This document shows, piece after piece, positions 32,975-45,557 of a stretch of DNA of 64,000 nucleotides. The notes beneath the pieces were generated by a model that made no database searches, was not told where the DNA came from, and worked only from the letters and a program-made list of their open reading frames with translations. The position numbers and the translations under genes were made by a program. Where the stretch lies: contig BCKL01000020.1 of the NCBI GenBank assembly GCA_001600635.1, positions 310,001 through 374,000 on the forward strand, read 5' to 3'. The DNA is from Leucosporidium creatinivorum (taxonomy: Eukaryota; Basidiomycota; Microbotryomycetes; Leucosporidiales; Leucosporidiaceae). The first letter of the stretch is position 1. Each line of letters starts with the position of its first letter.

Positions 32975-35900
32975 TCAGGCCTCCACGCTCTTGACGCTGT
33001 GAATTGCGCTTTGAGGGTGTCCCTCCTTCTCCGAAGTTTTGCGCTCGATATCACCAATATCAACGTGGGGCGCAGTACTCTCGCCGCCGTCGAAGAGCAC
33101 CGCAATTCTGAGAGGTTGAGAGAAAGGTCAGCGCCGAGCTCAGCGCCGCGCGTAGATCGTCACTCACTCCTCGAGGGTGAGGCCAGTCGTCTCGACAGCC
33201 AAAAAGTACATCAGTACAAGCTGAGCCGAGAGGATGCAGGTGTAGACGATGCTGCGACAGGGAAAGGGAGGAGATCGGCGCCGAACGTTGAGAGAAGGTC
33301 AGCTGCGACTCGGCACCTTTTGGCGACCTCCAGATATTGTAGGAGGTACTCACTAGTAATAAGCCCCAGCTTTCTTGATTGCGATGCTGTTGACATATGC
33401 GTTGAAAACGGACAGAACCTTGTTGGCGATTCCCCAGATCTGAGGGAAGCTGGAAAAGCTCAGCGAGCGCCGGGCGCCCCAGCGAGCCGTCTGGAATCAC
33501 CATCATGCCCTTGGCACGTGTAGAATACGACAAGCACTCGATCTGATACGCGAAGAAAAGTGGCTGTCGACAGCACGAGGAGTTAGCTCACGTTAACGCC
33601 GAAAGCGTGGCGACTCACTCCGCAGACGACTAGACGGGGAAGCAAGGGAGCCGGGAAGATAGAGGAGGAAGCAAAAGAGAGAAGCAAGATGCAACAAATT
33701 CAGACAATCAGCTGGCGAGCTCCCTCGATTGATAGCATGAGAAGGACGAACTGTGAACACCGAAAGGTCAGCCGCTGCCAAGCGCCGAGATGCACACGAG
33801 ATGCGCATGCCATGCGCATGAGATGCACATGAGATGCACGCAAGAAGGTCTCACCGGAAGAAGACGCCGTCGTAGAGCCACAGGAAGAAGACGTTGGCTA
33901 GTCCTGCTGCTTTGGAACCTGTATTCGGCAAAGGGCTCGTTCAGCCTCCTGCAATGTAAAAAGGCATCGTGCGGACATCCAGAACGTACCAGTGATTGTA
34001 AAGCGGGCCGCGGTGACAGTGAAGGCGATGTTGACGAGAATCAGAGCCGCCCAAGAGCCCATCAGAAGGGTTCGGCGCTTGACTCGGTTGACGATGCTTG
34101 CTCCGACGAGGGCCGACATGAAGACCCATCCAGTGAGTCCCGCGTTAATACCTGTTTGCTGCTGAGTGTTGGTGATGCCGACGAGCGAGAGGATCTGGGT
34201 GCTGCGTGTCGGCTCCGAAGGTCAGTTCGGCTCCCGAGAGCGAACTGAACGAGAAGAACTCACTAGTAGCCTCCGATGATAGCCTATTAAGGTTGGTGAG
34301 CAGCAAAGACGTGTCAGCGAAGATCGGCGCCCTTTTGTGGTTAAGGCGGCAGTTTCGACTTCACCGCCCGTTCGGCGCAGAGCACTCACGGTTCCACTGA
34401 GGTTCTGTGAGGTGGGCAAAATGTCAGCGCGAGCTAAACACGCTCCCTACTGAGCCCGACTGACCTGGCATGACACGATGAGAAGAACTGGTCGAACCGG
34501 AAGGTCAGCCGAGGCTGGCTGACGCCGAAGGGAGGCGGGCTCACCGATAGCAATGCGATGTCTGTTGCCCTTGGTTGCGAATAATTGAGACCAGCTGTCC
34601 TGGTGTCTGACCTGCTCTTCATGAATCGCCTGCTTCATTTCCTGGGGGCGAATAAGTCAGCTTCGGGTACAAGCTCAGGCTGGAGGGCTCTTGAACGTAC
34701 CTCGAACTCGAAGAGCACCAGCTCATCCTTGGCGTCTCCGTTACCGTGGTACTTGACAAGAAAGGCCCTAGGTAGCAACACCTTGTCAGTGACAGCACGC
34801 CAAGATCATAGCCGAGCCGAACTCACATAGCTTCCTCCTCCCGACCTTTAGACATTAGCCAGCGGGGCGTCTCTGGCACCCACGCGATGGCGATCAAGAG
34901 GTAGAGGGCAGGCACGATTTGAACCTGTAGTTGGGACGCGTCAACTTGTGGCGCTCGGCCGAGACCGGTTGAGTTTGCGAACTCACGATGTAAGGGATGC
35001 GCCAACTCCAGTTGTTGCTGATGTACGACGTTCCGAAAGTCAGCCAAGCCGCGATGAAGGCTCCCCTGTAATAACACATCACAATACCGGTCAGCGCGGT
35101 CTGCAGCAAGTCAGGTCTGGATCGACTGCGAGGCGCCGAAGCGAGCAAGTAAGAACGTACACGGCGTAGTTGCAGTTAAAGAGAGCGGCTAGCAAGACAC
35201 GCTGAGAAGGGTGAGGGAGCTCTGTGCGTGCGAAGAAGACAAAAAGAGGAGGCAAGGCGGTACCCGAGGTCAGTCGAGCGCACACCGAGCCGGAGCATGT
35301 AGCTTTATCGCTCACCTTGAAGCATGATCGGAGAGATCATGAGGCAGAAGGCGAGACCCGAGCCGATCTGAGAGCTTAGAGTGGTCATCGCCGAGCACGA
35401 GGTCGCCGAGCTCGGTGCCGAGCAGCTGAGGAGCTCGTCGAGGTCTCCGTCGGCCAAGACGTGCCCCGAGAGCCTCCCTAGCGCCGGTAAATCACTTACA
35501 ACAATGCGACTGGCGATGAAGAGACCGTAGCCGTCTGCACCATGGACACCGCTGAGAGCGCCGAGCATCGCGCCGAGAAGCATCGTAAGGGCGGAGTACC
35601 TGCAGATCGCAAAGGGATGCTTAGCCGAACTCAGCCGAGGAGACACGAATCCGCTTACCTCACACACCACCGTCTGCCCCAGTGATCAGCGACGTAGGCA
35701 GCGACCGGAGCAGTGAAGAAGCCCTGTAGAGTAGACGAAGGTCAGCGAAGATGTATAGACAAGTTCAGGAGACGTACAGCGATGTAGGCGGAGGCGGACA
35801 GAAGACCGATGGACGACTGCGAAGGATAGTTGAGGGCCTCACGCCATGAGTGGAGAGCTTGATAGCCGCCGAGCAGGGAATCGTCGTAGCCGTTCAGAGC

Positions 35901-36165
35901 TTGCCCGCTGTTAGACAGGGGTACGAGGTCAGACCCCTTCTCAGGTAAGCGCGAGCAGCATGGCGACGGATGGAGATGCAGCTCGGCCGAGAAATAGTGA
36001 ATGGGAGACCGGTCCGGCGCCGTCGACTTGGAGACCGTGGACTCACACAAACACCACGCTGATGAAGAAATTGAGCCTCAAAACTCCCGAATCCTTGTAC
36101 CAGGGTATCCCGCGAGTGGTGAGGTTGTTCACACAGCGCTTGTAGCCGTCGAGATCGTTGACCAT
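32975..36165 (-). CDS. Sugar transporter of the major facilitator superfamily (hexose/lactose permease type)
   Basis: A heavily split gene of well over ten exons. The N-terminus (MVNDLDGYKRCVNN) precedes helix 1. The sugar-porter signatures are present: GQALNGYDDSLLGGY in helix 1, the loop-2 motif WGRRWCVR, SRIV after helix 4, PETPRWLMSKGR after helix 6, and VETTGLTLEE after helix 12. It probably imports a sugar by proton symport at the plasma membrane. One junction does not close. The exon ending YDGVFF (near 33850) and the exon starting PLFFAYQIE (near 33566) are in incompatible phases, and the 290 bases between hold an ATGCACAT-type repeat and no in-frame exon. The gene may be damaged there, or my exon model may be wrong. 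Confidence 0.75.
33788..33842. repeat. Degenerate GAGATGCACAT repeat in a transporter intron
   Basis: Five or so near-copies of an 11-12 base unit (variants of GAGATGCACAT and ATGCGCATG) lie directly next to the unresolved splice junction of the sugar transporter. Slippage in such a repeat could be linked to the phase problem. Confidence 0.6.
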
Positions 36166-36948
36166 CTTGCTCGGCGAAGCTTGGAGGAGAAGAGAGGGCG
36201 AAAAAGTAGCTGGGGTCGCGTGGGGAGGTATGTAAGGAAGGAAAGAGCAGCGAGAGTGGAGAACGAGAAGCAGAGCAAGGAGGGGAAGAGAGCAGCTGAC
36301 CCTCGAGAGCCGCGCTAGTGTGTGACCTTGAGGGCACGCTCCCTCCCACCCGCTTTCCCCGTGCTCGCCCGCCTATCCTCTATCAGCGATACGATGCCGA
36401 GCGATACACCTGTTCCAGCGCCCTGGAGATGTTGATGAAGTGAAGAGAAGAAGAGCAGTGGAGAGAAGCAGGAGGTGAAGAGGCATGTCAAAATGTTCTC
36501 GCCTTGACCTTCGTTCCCGCCGAGCTCTTCCTTTGCTAGAGTAGCTTCGCTGCCCTCGACCATATCGGATGCACACGTTGACTCTGCTGTGTGCTAAATC
36601 GATACAGCTCCCCCAGAAAGAAAGGCATGACCCGAGAGCAGCAAGCCCGAGATCTTCTTCGTCCGAGCCGAGCAGATTGGGATGCTGCGCTTACAATCTC
36701 CCGCTGTGGCACTGACGAGGTTTACATAATGCAGCATTGGAATGAGTCGTCGCTGAGGCGATGAAATGGCGAGCTGCACCGTCTCAAAGAGCCGGAGTTG
36801 AGCTGAGTCAGGTTCTCGCCGACCGCCGAGTCGAGAAGTGAAGAAGAGCAGAAGCTTGCAGAGCAGCTAGGGGCAAGCGGCGAGATAAACTGCACAATAT
36901 TAGTAGTAATGTCACTGAGACTCCTCGGAAGCTACACAACCCTTCCCC
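36166..36948. other. Intergenic region upstream of the sugar transporter
   Basis: About 780 bases separate two genes on the minus strand. It is the longest promoter space outside the F-box island, which fits a regulated transporter. I see no clear gene and cannot name binding sites. Confidence 0.35.
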
Positions 36949-39567
36949 TCACTTCTTTGTTGTCGCCGCTCCTCCCTGGGTCAGTGCAAAGCCCGCGAGC
37001 ACATTCCCAGCGACACCACTCTCAGTCGGCACAAAGATGGCCTTGTCGCCGTAAGCGGCGATGCGCTGGACCTGTGGGCGGATAGCTGAGCGTTAGTCTC
37101 TCGTCTCGTTGAAGCCGGCGCCGGCGAAGACTGATCCTCGAACACCTCCGCCTGAAACTCACCTCATTCCTGGCCATCTGCATCGCGCGAGCCTGGTCAT
37201 CCTTGACGTTGCGGTCGGCCTCGTTGCGCATGGTAATGGCCTTGGCCTCGGCTTCAGCGGTGACGCGGATAGCCTCTGCTTCTCCGAGAGCAGCGATTTG
37301 CACAGCTTCGGCTTCGGCTTTGGCGTTGGCGATGACCGAGTAGGCGGCTGCGTCGGCTTCGGTCTGTAGAGTAAGAGAGCGGAGGTCAGCTCAGCTCGAA
37401 ATGAGGTCGCCGAGAGCGGAGAGTGAGTTCGGCGATGGGCAAGTCAGCTCACCTTGCGCTGTTGAGCTTGGACTCGGGCGACTTGCAGCAGTCCTTCTTG
37501 GACCTGTAGGCTTGAAGGAGATCAGCATTGCGATTCCAAAGCGAGTGAAGAGAGTAGCTCACCTTGACTCGGTTCGAGTTCTCACGGTCGACGTTCGAAG
37601 CCTCGACTTGCGCCTGGAGCGAGCGAGTTGTGAGGGTGTCCACTGTAGAGCCGTACGAAGAGGTCAGCGATTGTACGTCAGAGGGAGAGCGACGAGAATA
37701 GCGAGAACAGGACACCGCCGAGGAAATGTCCACTCACTCGTTTGGGCGATCTGACCCTTGAAGTTACGATCCAGCACAGCGACCTCCTTGAGCACGATCC
37801 CATACTCCTTTGCCGCCTCATGCAACTCGTCCATCGCCTGAGTGCGAACAGCATCGAGGAAAGCGCTCGGCGTGCTGTCGGGGTCGGGTCCATCTCGGGC
37901 ATCGTCTCCGGTAGCGAAACCGCGCTGACGGAGGAGGGAGGCATATTCGAGATGACTGACCACCTGGGTGAGACAGGAGAGGGTCTTGTCCTGCAGAGCG
38001 GCGTAGGGTGTGGCGTAGCCTGTGGAGGGGGAGAGATGAGCGAGGTTTCGACCGAGCTCGGCGGATCGAATGAGCGACTCACCATGGTAACACAGCTTCA
38101 TGGGGTCGAGGAGCTGCCATCTGAGATAGAGCTTCAACTGAACGGGCACTGCAGACATGTCAAGATGGGTCAGCGGGGTCTTCGGCGCGGCCACGGGGTC
38201 TTCGGCGCGGCCACTTCTTCGAGCTCCGATATTCAGTTGCTGCTTCCCAGGCCGAGGTTGACGAGGGAGGTGGAAAGAGTTTGTACCTTGATCTTTGGTG
38301 TAGAGGTCTGACGTCTTCATCTCGAGCTGGCTCTCGCCCTTGGTAAACCACCCGCGGACGGTGATCTGCGAAAGGGTCAGTCAGCTCAGCGCAAGCCCCG
38401 GAAGGCTTAAAGTCACTCACCGACGGGTTGGTGATGTAGTGCTGACCGGCAGGAAGCTGCTCGAGCTCATCGCCTTTCTGGAGGATGACGCAGTTGTTGG
38501 CGGGGATGTCTAGACGGCGGAACGGGTCAGCGAAGAGCTCGGGCGTCGAAACGACCCGACCTACTCACCGAGGAAGGTGGCGACGACGTATTGCCTGCCG
38601 TTCGAATCCATAGTGACCCTGTTCGGGTTAAGGGCCGGTGAGCATGTCCTCCTCGGCTTCGAAAAGCGCCGAACTCACTCCTCGTAATGACCGAGCACAC
38701 GCTGCTCCCTTCCTCCGCTCAAAGGATCGATGACCTGCTTGCGCAAGTTGACGCCATCGACAACTCCAAGGACACGGTAAGATCCCTCGACCGAGAGCGA
38801 GACGAAGCCGCCATCTGCAAGAATGAAAGCGTGAGCTCGGCGATGATTGCTTCCGCCTGGGTGGGAGGTCGACTCACTCTTGAGGACGAAGATCTGGTTC
38901 GCCGGGTCGGCAATAACCGCAGCTTGGTTCTGCGATACTTGGACGCTGACGAATCCGTTGAAGGAGAGCACCGTGGAGGAGAGTTCGACGGCTCCGGAGC
39001 CGGTCATCCATTTCCTCGCCCACCAGTTGGCGAGAGGGAGGCCGGGGTAGCGGCCGGGGGTGAGGATGATCTTGGGCACTGTAGAAAGAGAGAGGTGAGC
39101 TCGAGCAGAGAAGATGGATGAGACGGAAAGCGTACATCCTCCGTGCTGGAAAGGAGAAGCGAAGTCAGCTACTGCGCCGAGGACTCGAGTCTGCTCGGGA
39201 ACAGCTCAGGACGCGCTCAACTCACATCATAGAAGCCAGCAAAACCGGGCTCGATCCTTCGACCCGCCCACGAGAATGGCTGCTTCTTGCTGATAAGCCC
39301 ATTCTTGCCCGCAGCGAGCAGCTTCTCATGTAGCGTCTTGATGGCGACAACGAGACCTCCGTTAGACTCGTTAATGGGAACAAAGAATTGACGATTGGCG
39401 GCGGCGCTGAGAGGGTCGATTGTCTGAGTGAGGAACTTGACGGAGGAAGGAGGCGCCACGAGCTCTGGATGCTCGTTCGCTTTGCCTTTGCCGTTGGAAG
39501 GGGAGCGGGAAGTCGAGGGGTAGTCGTTGTCGGCTACTACGGTAGCTGAAGCGTTGGAGGCGGGCAT
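36949..39567 (-). CDS. SPFH/band-7 domain protein
   Basis: A gene of about ten or more exons. Exon 1 is 39567-39226, then comes a 10-base micro-exon 39145-39136, then an exon from 39078. The N-terminal 114 residues are specific to this protein. The SPFH core follows (VQVSQNQAAVIADPANQIFVLK, then VPVQLKLYLRWQLLDP). After it comes the coiled-coil flotillin-like region with EAEAVQIAALGEAEAIRVTA and AEAKAITMRNEADR. The protein ends in a Gly/Ala tail with KK. By family it should form membrane-bound ring oligomers. Substrate and compartment are not evident. Confidence 0.75.
38175..38214. repeat. Perfect 2 x 20-base tandem repeat in an intron
   Basis: The unit GGGGTCTTCGGCGCGGCCAC occurs twice in direct succession inside an intron of the SPFH gene, close to its branch site. 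A simple recent duplication. Confidence 0.9.
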
Positions 39568-39864
39568 GGCGATGATGAGAAGTGAGGAGGAAAAGCGAGA
39601 AGGCGTAGGAGAGAGAAAAGCGAGTCGAGCTGCTCTGAGAGTTCGATCTGCGAGCGTACAAGGGGCGATGCCGAAGCCAGTCCGTTCAGCTCCGAGAAGG
39701 CCGAAATAGGCTGAACAGGAAGAGTACGGCACCGCTCTTCCCAGCCACCGAGAGCCTTCCTGCAAGTCACGTGAGGAACCGAACCTCGCCCGTACAGTGA
39801 ACGCCGAGCTCCCTCTCGCGACTCAGTGCCGCGGCTAGGCTGGATGTAAGCTTTTCAGCACTCA

Positions 39865-41126
39865 CTACGACCGAATACCGACCCTCGCCCTCAGCCGATC
39901 CACTATCCTCTCACTCGAATCGACCGCCCGCTCAGCCACCCCCACCGCGCCCTTCTCCCTCGAGAATAGCTCGCCCCACTTGCTCGTTGGTGTCCAGCCC
40001 TCTACGGCAGAGAGTTTTGTTGATGTAGCGTTGGGTGCTGGTGCTGGTGGGTTGCGCCAGAGGGAGGTGAAGCGAGTGAGGGGCGAGTGAAGCGAGGCGA
40101 GCAGGCGGGGGATGTCGATGCTGGGGAGTCTGGGGAGGGAGATGCGATGGAGGAGGCCCATGATGGGATGTGAGGGTGTCGGCCGAGTTGCTGCTGGTGA
40201 TCGCGCAGGCGTTATTGCTGAAGGAGGGGAGCGAGCGACGACCGGCGTCGGATCCGAGATGAGACAGTCCTCCCACTTTTCAACACCCTCCTGCGCAGCT
40301 CTCAAGTTCCCCCTTTTCCTTCTCTCCAAGCCCCACAGCGCCATCCGCTCCAGCGTCCTCAGCAACGTCGTCCCGAGTCCTTCCCTCGCATGCAGCGTCG
40401 TCGTGAGCACCGAAATGGTCTCCACCGTTCCTCCCTTGAGTGCCAGCCTGCCTATCCGCTCGGCCATGATCACATCCGTGGTCACTCGATCTCCAATGAC
40501 GAGAATTCTGGTGCTGGTGACTCGGTTCGGCGGTGGACCTTGGTCGAGAAGTGCTCGGCCGCGAGTGGACCAGACGACGGCAGATCGTGGTGGGAGAGAA
40601 GGCGACACGGGGAGGAAGTGGGTGGCTACTGCTTTGGCGCAGGCGGGTCCAGGTTTCGGTACAGGGTGGACGAGGACTGGAACGCGGAGGTTGCGAGAGA
40701 CGGATTCCGCCTGGCGAAGTGAGGCAGCGTCAGAGCGCTTTCGGAGAGCAGGAGACGGAGGATAAGGCTCACTTGTAACAGTAGAGAGTCCTTGCCGGTC
40801 CCAGCGGAGTTGGAGACGATCAGGACGTTGCTCGCGCCGAACGTTTTCAACAGCTCGTCCCAAGCAGGCTGTAGTGAGGGTTCCAGCTCGTCGACATGCG
40901 GCCGAGTCTGTAGTTGAGTATCTGTGAGCTATATAGAGCACCTTGGCGGAGCTCAGCGAGCACTCACGATGCAGTTATCCTTGTCCAAGACGACGCCGGT
41001 CACTCCTCGCTGCTTGAAGCGGGCAAAATCGAGAGAGGCGATGGAGGGGACCTTGAGAGTTGGCTGTAGGATGCTAGGCTTGAAGACGGCCTGCACCGTA
41101 GCGCTGATGCCTGCCCAATTGGCCAT
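39865..41126 (-). CDS. GEP4: Mitochondrial phosphatidylglycerophosphatase, GEP4 family
   Basis: Exons 41126-40968, 40907-40773 and 40710-39865 give 379 residues. All HAD-phosphatase motifs are visible: the nucleophile motif VVLDKDNCIT (around residues 46-55), VSNSAG, the Lys in VLVHPVPKPGPACAKA, and the acidic motif VIGDRVTTDVIMAERIG. Gep4 dephosphorylates phosphatidylglycerol phosphate on the matrix side of the inner membrane, a step in cardiolipin synthesis. The C-terminal 150 residues are an extension rich in Pro and Ser with a conserved-looking end (ERIVDRLRARVG). The start lies 297 bases from that of the divergent MFS gene. Confidence 0.88.
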
Positions 41127-41423
41127 GGCTGAGCAGCGAAAGAGGAGCGCGAGTGTCGGCGAAAGAGTTTTAGGGTGGTAGTAGTGCTATCAGAAGCTGT
41201 TTCAATGCCCTTTAGGTCGATATAAGATGTTGGAGCTGTAGCGAACAAATGCGGCGGAGTGCAACCCAGCGGCCGCGCGGTCAGCCCTCAGCGAATCGTT
41301 ACCAAGACGGCTTAAGTTCCTACACTTTACTCGCGCTCGAATCGCTTCAGTCAGCACCAGCACTCGCATTATAAAGCTACAGGCCAGGACCCGCTAGAGC
41401 CGTAGCTCTGCCCTGCTACAGCC

Positions 41424-44167
41424 ATGTCCCCCGCACGCTCGGCCTCCCACTCGCCCTCGCCATCTCCCTCAGAATCGCGCATCAACCTCCCGCCAAACGC
41501 TGCACCAGACTACAACCTCGAACCGCCCAACGTACTCGCCGATCGAGTGCTCGGCCTGCACACTCGGCCACAGAACAAGCGAGGCGACTCGTTCTTGAGC
41601 TTGCTTAGCGAGGACATGCTCGCGCGGCCCAAGACCAAGTCGAAGCGTAGCGGGCCAGGCGAGGAGGAGGACAGTTTGTTGGGAGGTGAAAATGGTGAGG
41701 AGGATGGAGGTGCTGATGGGCAGGGTACAGCAGCACTTGGACATCGCCGCTCGTCTCGCTCTCGTAAGTGGTGCCGCCTCGTCCGATCTCCGAAGCTGGC
41801 TGACCTCTTTCCTTCAACCAGGCTCCCACTCTCTTCGCCGCACTCTCAAATGGTACCAACGCCCCTCGCCGCTCTGGTTCGTCCCCGGCACGCTCATCAT
41901 GAGCCTGTCGATGGGCATGACGATCTCGCCGAAGGTCGAGATCTACTACCAGCTCATCTGCCGCGCCATGGGACCCGGCGAGAGCGGAACCACGCTCCCA
42001 CCACCTATGACCGACGGTCGACTCGGCCCTCAGCCTCCCATCCCTCAGCAGCCGCTCCCCTCGCCGTCGCCAAGCTCTCCTCACAACGTCGTCGGCGAGT
42101 TCGTCGAGCAGGCTACGACCTCGGCGATGGGTCTCCATGGCTTCCAGTTCGAGGTCATTCCCACCGCCGGCGACTCATGGGCAAAGCAATGCCACAAGTC
42201 GGCGCCCGTTCAGAAGGCCGTCACCACCCTCGTCCGTCGTTCGCACGCTGTTTCGCTGGAGTACCTGCTGACCTTCACATCCGAACAGGCTACCATCCTC
42301 TCCCTCTCGATGGGCATCCTCTCGGCGCTCACCACCGGCTGGTGGGGCTCGGTCTCGGATCGTCGAGGTCGCAAGCCCGTCCTTCTCATCTCGTTCACCG
42401 GCATGCTCTTGATGGACATCGTCTTCCTTGTGTGCGTGCAGCTCTTTCGTTCGAGGCTTTCAGCTGCTGACGGCGTCTGCTCTACAGCACCGTCACCTAC
42501 CACGACGTCGTCGGCTATCGCTTCCTTCTCGTTGGCCCAACTCTCGACGGTCTAATGGGAGGCTATGCGTGAGTACCTCGGCCGTCTTTCGAGGCTGTCG
42601 GATGTCTTGCTGACCTCTCTTCACCGCAGAACCGCCCAAGCTACCGCCAACGCTTACATCGCAGACTGCACCGACAGCGGATCAAGGTGCGCCGTCTCTC
42701 TCAGCTTCTTCCCCGCTCGAGGCTGACCTCCTTCTCCTACAGAGCTCGAGTCTTCTCCGTCATTGGCGGCCTCTTCTTCGGTGGTCTTGCCCTCGGACCA
42801 ATCCTCGGCGCCTGGCTCATCGAGAGCACAGGCAACGTCCTCGCGCCCTTCATCACCGCCCTCATCATGCACCTCCTCTACATCATCTCCGTCGCCGGCA
42901 TCTTCCCCGAATCGCTGTCCAAATCTCGTCAATACGCTGCCCGTCACCGTCACGCCGAGGAAGTCACAAAGCGCAAGGAGGAGGCCAAGCGGGAGGATGC
43001 GAGGGCGAGTGAGAACGGGAAGCTTGCGGTCGTGTGGGTCAAGGCGCTGAGGCTGGCGGCGAGGCCGTGGTACTTCTTGGCGCCCCTCAAGATGATGCTG
43101 CCGAGGAAGCGACATGCCAACGAGCTCGAGGAGGACCGACCGGGACTGGATATGCATGGAACGGTCAGAAATGGATGGGACTTTTCGCTCGTCAAGATTG
43201 CCATCTCGATGGGCTGCTACGGCATGGTCATTGTGAGTTCTCGTCTTGGCTTCCTTCGCCGAGCTCGTCTCTGACGCTTCTCATTCTGACCCTGCTCATT
43301 CTACTACAAAAAACAGGCCATCATGCAAGTCAAGCTACTCTACACGGCCTATAGCTTCGACTGGGGTTATCAGGAGAACAGCTACTATCTCTCGTACATC
43401 AGCACCTGCCGAGTTGCCGTCCTGATGGTCATCCTCCCCGTCCTCATCAAGCTCTTCCACAACAAGGCGCCTCTTCCCTCGACGCCTCGGCCGGAGAACC
43501 CCGATACGGCGGGGGAGCAGACGACTACGCTGGAGCAGAAGGAGTGGGAGAAGAAGGCCAAGTGGCTTCGCACCGTCCACGATGCTCGTTCGTCTCCCTC
43601 GGTTCTTCTCTCAGTCCAAGCGCGAGCTGATAACCCTCTCCCCCAGACTTCGACCTCCTGCTCGCCCGCCTCTCCGTCCTCGTCGATCTCCTCGGCTACG
43701 TCCTCTTCGCCCTTAACGGCGGCTCCGTCACCCGTTTCCTCCTCGCCACAGCCTTCACCTCCCTCGGCGGTGGCGCCGCACCAGCAATCCAATCCCTCGC
43801 CCTCGGCCACGCCTCCGCTCGCGACACCGGTCGACTCTTCGCCTCCCTCTCCGTCCTCTCCAGCGTCGCCAGCTCGATTATCGGACCGCTGGTCTTTGGG
43901 TCGGTGTTCATTAGGACGGTGGATACGCTGCCGGAGACGCTGTTTTGGGTCGCGGTCGCGTTGTTTGCGGTTAGTTTGACGAGTCTGTTGACGGTGAGGT
44001 TGAGGAGGAAGGAAGGGGGTGGGGAGAAGGAGAGCGCCGAGCTTGGAGTTGAGGATGGAGAGAGGAGGCTGTCGGTAGAGGAGGAGGATGGGATTAGAAG
44101 GGGAAGGTCGACGACGAGGAAGATGGGGACGTCGTCGGCGGGTGATAGTGAGATCGTGCTCGGTTAG
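41424..44167 (+). CDS. Major facilitator superfamily transporter
   Basis: Exons 41424-41763, 41822-42431, 42488-42568, 42630-42686, 42743-43232, 43317-43587 and 43647-44167 close in phase and give 789 residues. A cytosolic N-terminus of about 130 residues, rich in Ser and Pro, precedes the first helix. The loop motif GSVSDRRGRKPV marks the MFS fold. A long central loop with many Lys and Arg residues divides the two halves. The C-terminus is a charged tail of about 70 residues. The large loops after helix 1 (near TTLPPPMTDGR) and in the middle are unusual in length. The layout resembles drug or metabolite exporters of the fungal MFS_1 group, but the substrate is unknown. Confidence 0.75.
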
Positions 44168-44395
44168 AGAAGGAGGAGCTTTCGTGCTTAGCTTGTCGCT
44201 GTCGGCTGTCCCATATACGTCTCATCAGTTCGCTGCTTAATCATCTGTATCTTACATACGCTTGATCACAATCGCAAGGCGATGCAGAGCGAGCACCAGA
44301 GCGAGCAGGCGGTGTTTCTCTTTCCGCCGACCGCCGAGCTTCCTCGCCGAGCTGCTCTTCATCCACGCTATGGCTCCAAGTATCGACGGCAAGCT

Positions 44396-45398
44396 TCATT
44401 TCCCCACCCTCACCTTCTCACTATGCAGATCGAGTCCTAAACCTATCGCTACATCGGGCGGCGACTTCAAATCTCTGCCCATCCTCAAGATCCTCTCCTC
44501 CGAATCGACCAAGATGGCCGCCTGTTCCGGTGTTGCGTGCGTTCGCGCCTCCGTGTAGAGCTGTTTCAGTCTCCTGAGAGCGAGACCGACCATGTCAAAG
44601 TCGAACGCCGCCAGCCAATCCTCGGCGCCGTCGAGGATCTCGCGCAGGGTGTAGAAGATGAGAGCTTGACGGCTGATTGCATTGGTGATGGTGTCGGGAA
44701 GATCAAGCAACCCTGCTATAGGGCCATCACTGGTGCCGTCGTCTAAGGAGCCGTACGCCTCGAGCGAGAGGCCGACCCAGACGAAGGGAGTGAGGCTCGG
44801 CGAAAGGGTCCGAAGAACGGGGTGACGGTTGAGCACGTAGATTCGTCGGACTTGACGAATGAACTCCTCCCGTCGCTTCTTGGGGTCGGTGGCCAACTGT
44901 TTGCGAGCACCCTCCCAGCCAACCTAGAGTGGAGAGCCGTCAGAGATCTCGGCGAGACGAATGGAAAGCGGTTCCCAGTCACCTCGTAGGGATCCCTCCC
45001 GGGGTAAACTTAGCGCAGAAATTTCACCATACTTCCTCCAGTGGCGAGGAGCTTTCCGTTGTAGTCCTCGACGGGACTCACTGCTTGATTCGAGGTCAGA
45101 TCGTCCGAGTTCAGCAGCGGGGAGTGCTTACGCTGGCGCAGGCTCAAGTACGCTTTGTATTCGTCTTCGGTAACATGAGGAAGATCGAACATCTTAGGAT
45201 CTTGCCCACAGATGAGCTTGTGCGAGTGCCAGATCTGTAGGAGAGCCGATTGAGCGAGCAGCGTCGAAAGGCGAGGAAAGCGAGCGAGCTCACCAGTCTC
45301 TGATGCTCTGTACAGCAGAAGGCGACCGTCTTGCAAGGGCACATCTTGGTAGTGAGCTTTGGACAGACTGCACACTCTCTCTGAGCTGTAGGCGACAT
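44396..45398 (-). CDS. MYND zinc-finger protein
   Basis: Exons 45398-45294, 45234-45132 and an exon from 45080 are clear, and the last exon is 44923-44396. The N-terminal MYND finger (residues 9-48) shows CAVC, CPC, FCCTEHQ and the WHSHKLIC end, the standard zinc pattern for protein contacts. The C-terminal 175 residues are helical and unrecognised. The join between the exon ending LLATGG (about 45033) and a segment reading YPGRDPYE just before the last exon is unresolved. The only phase-consistent solution I find is a 24-base intron, which would be extraordinarily short. Confidence 0.65.
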
Positions 45399-45557
45399 CG
45401 AATGAAGAGTCGAAGCGAGCAGGAGGACAAGAGGCGAGGGCGAGACGGACAAAGGACCGAGCGGGTGTTGATTTCGCCTCTTGAACTTCGTCCAGATCTT
45501 GCTCGCTGCTCGGATCTCACTACAGAGCACCAACACAACCCAACCGACTACACAAGA

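Noticed and set aside
36315-36563. A minus-strand open frame upstream of the sugar transporter as a small gene.
   Set aside because: Short, with no splice context or motif, and placed where a promoter is expected.
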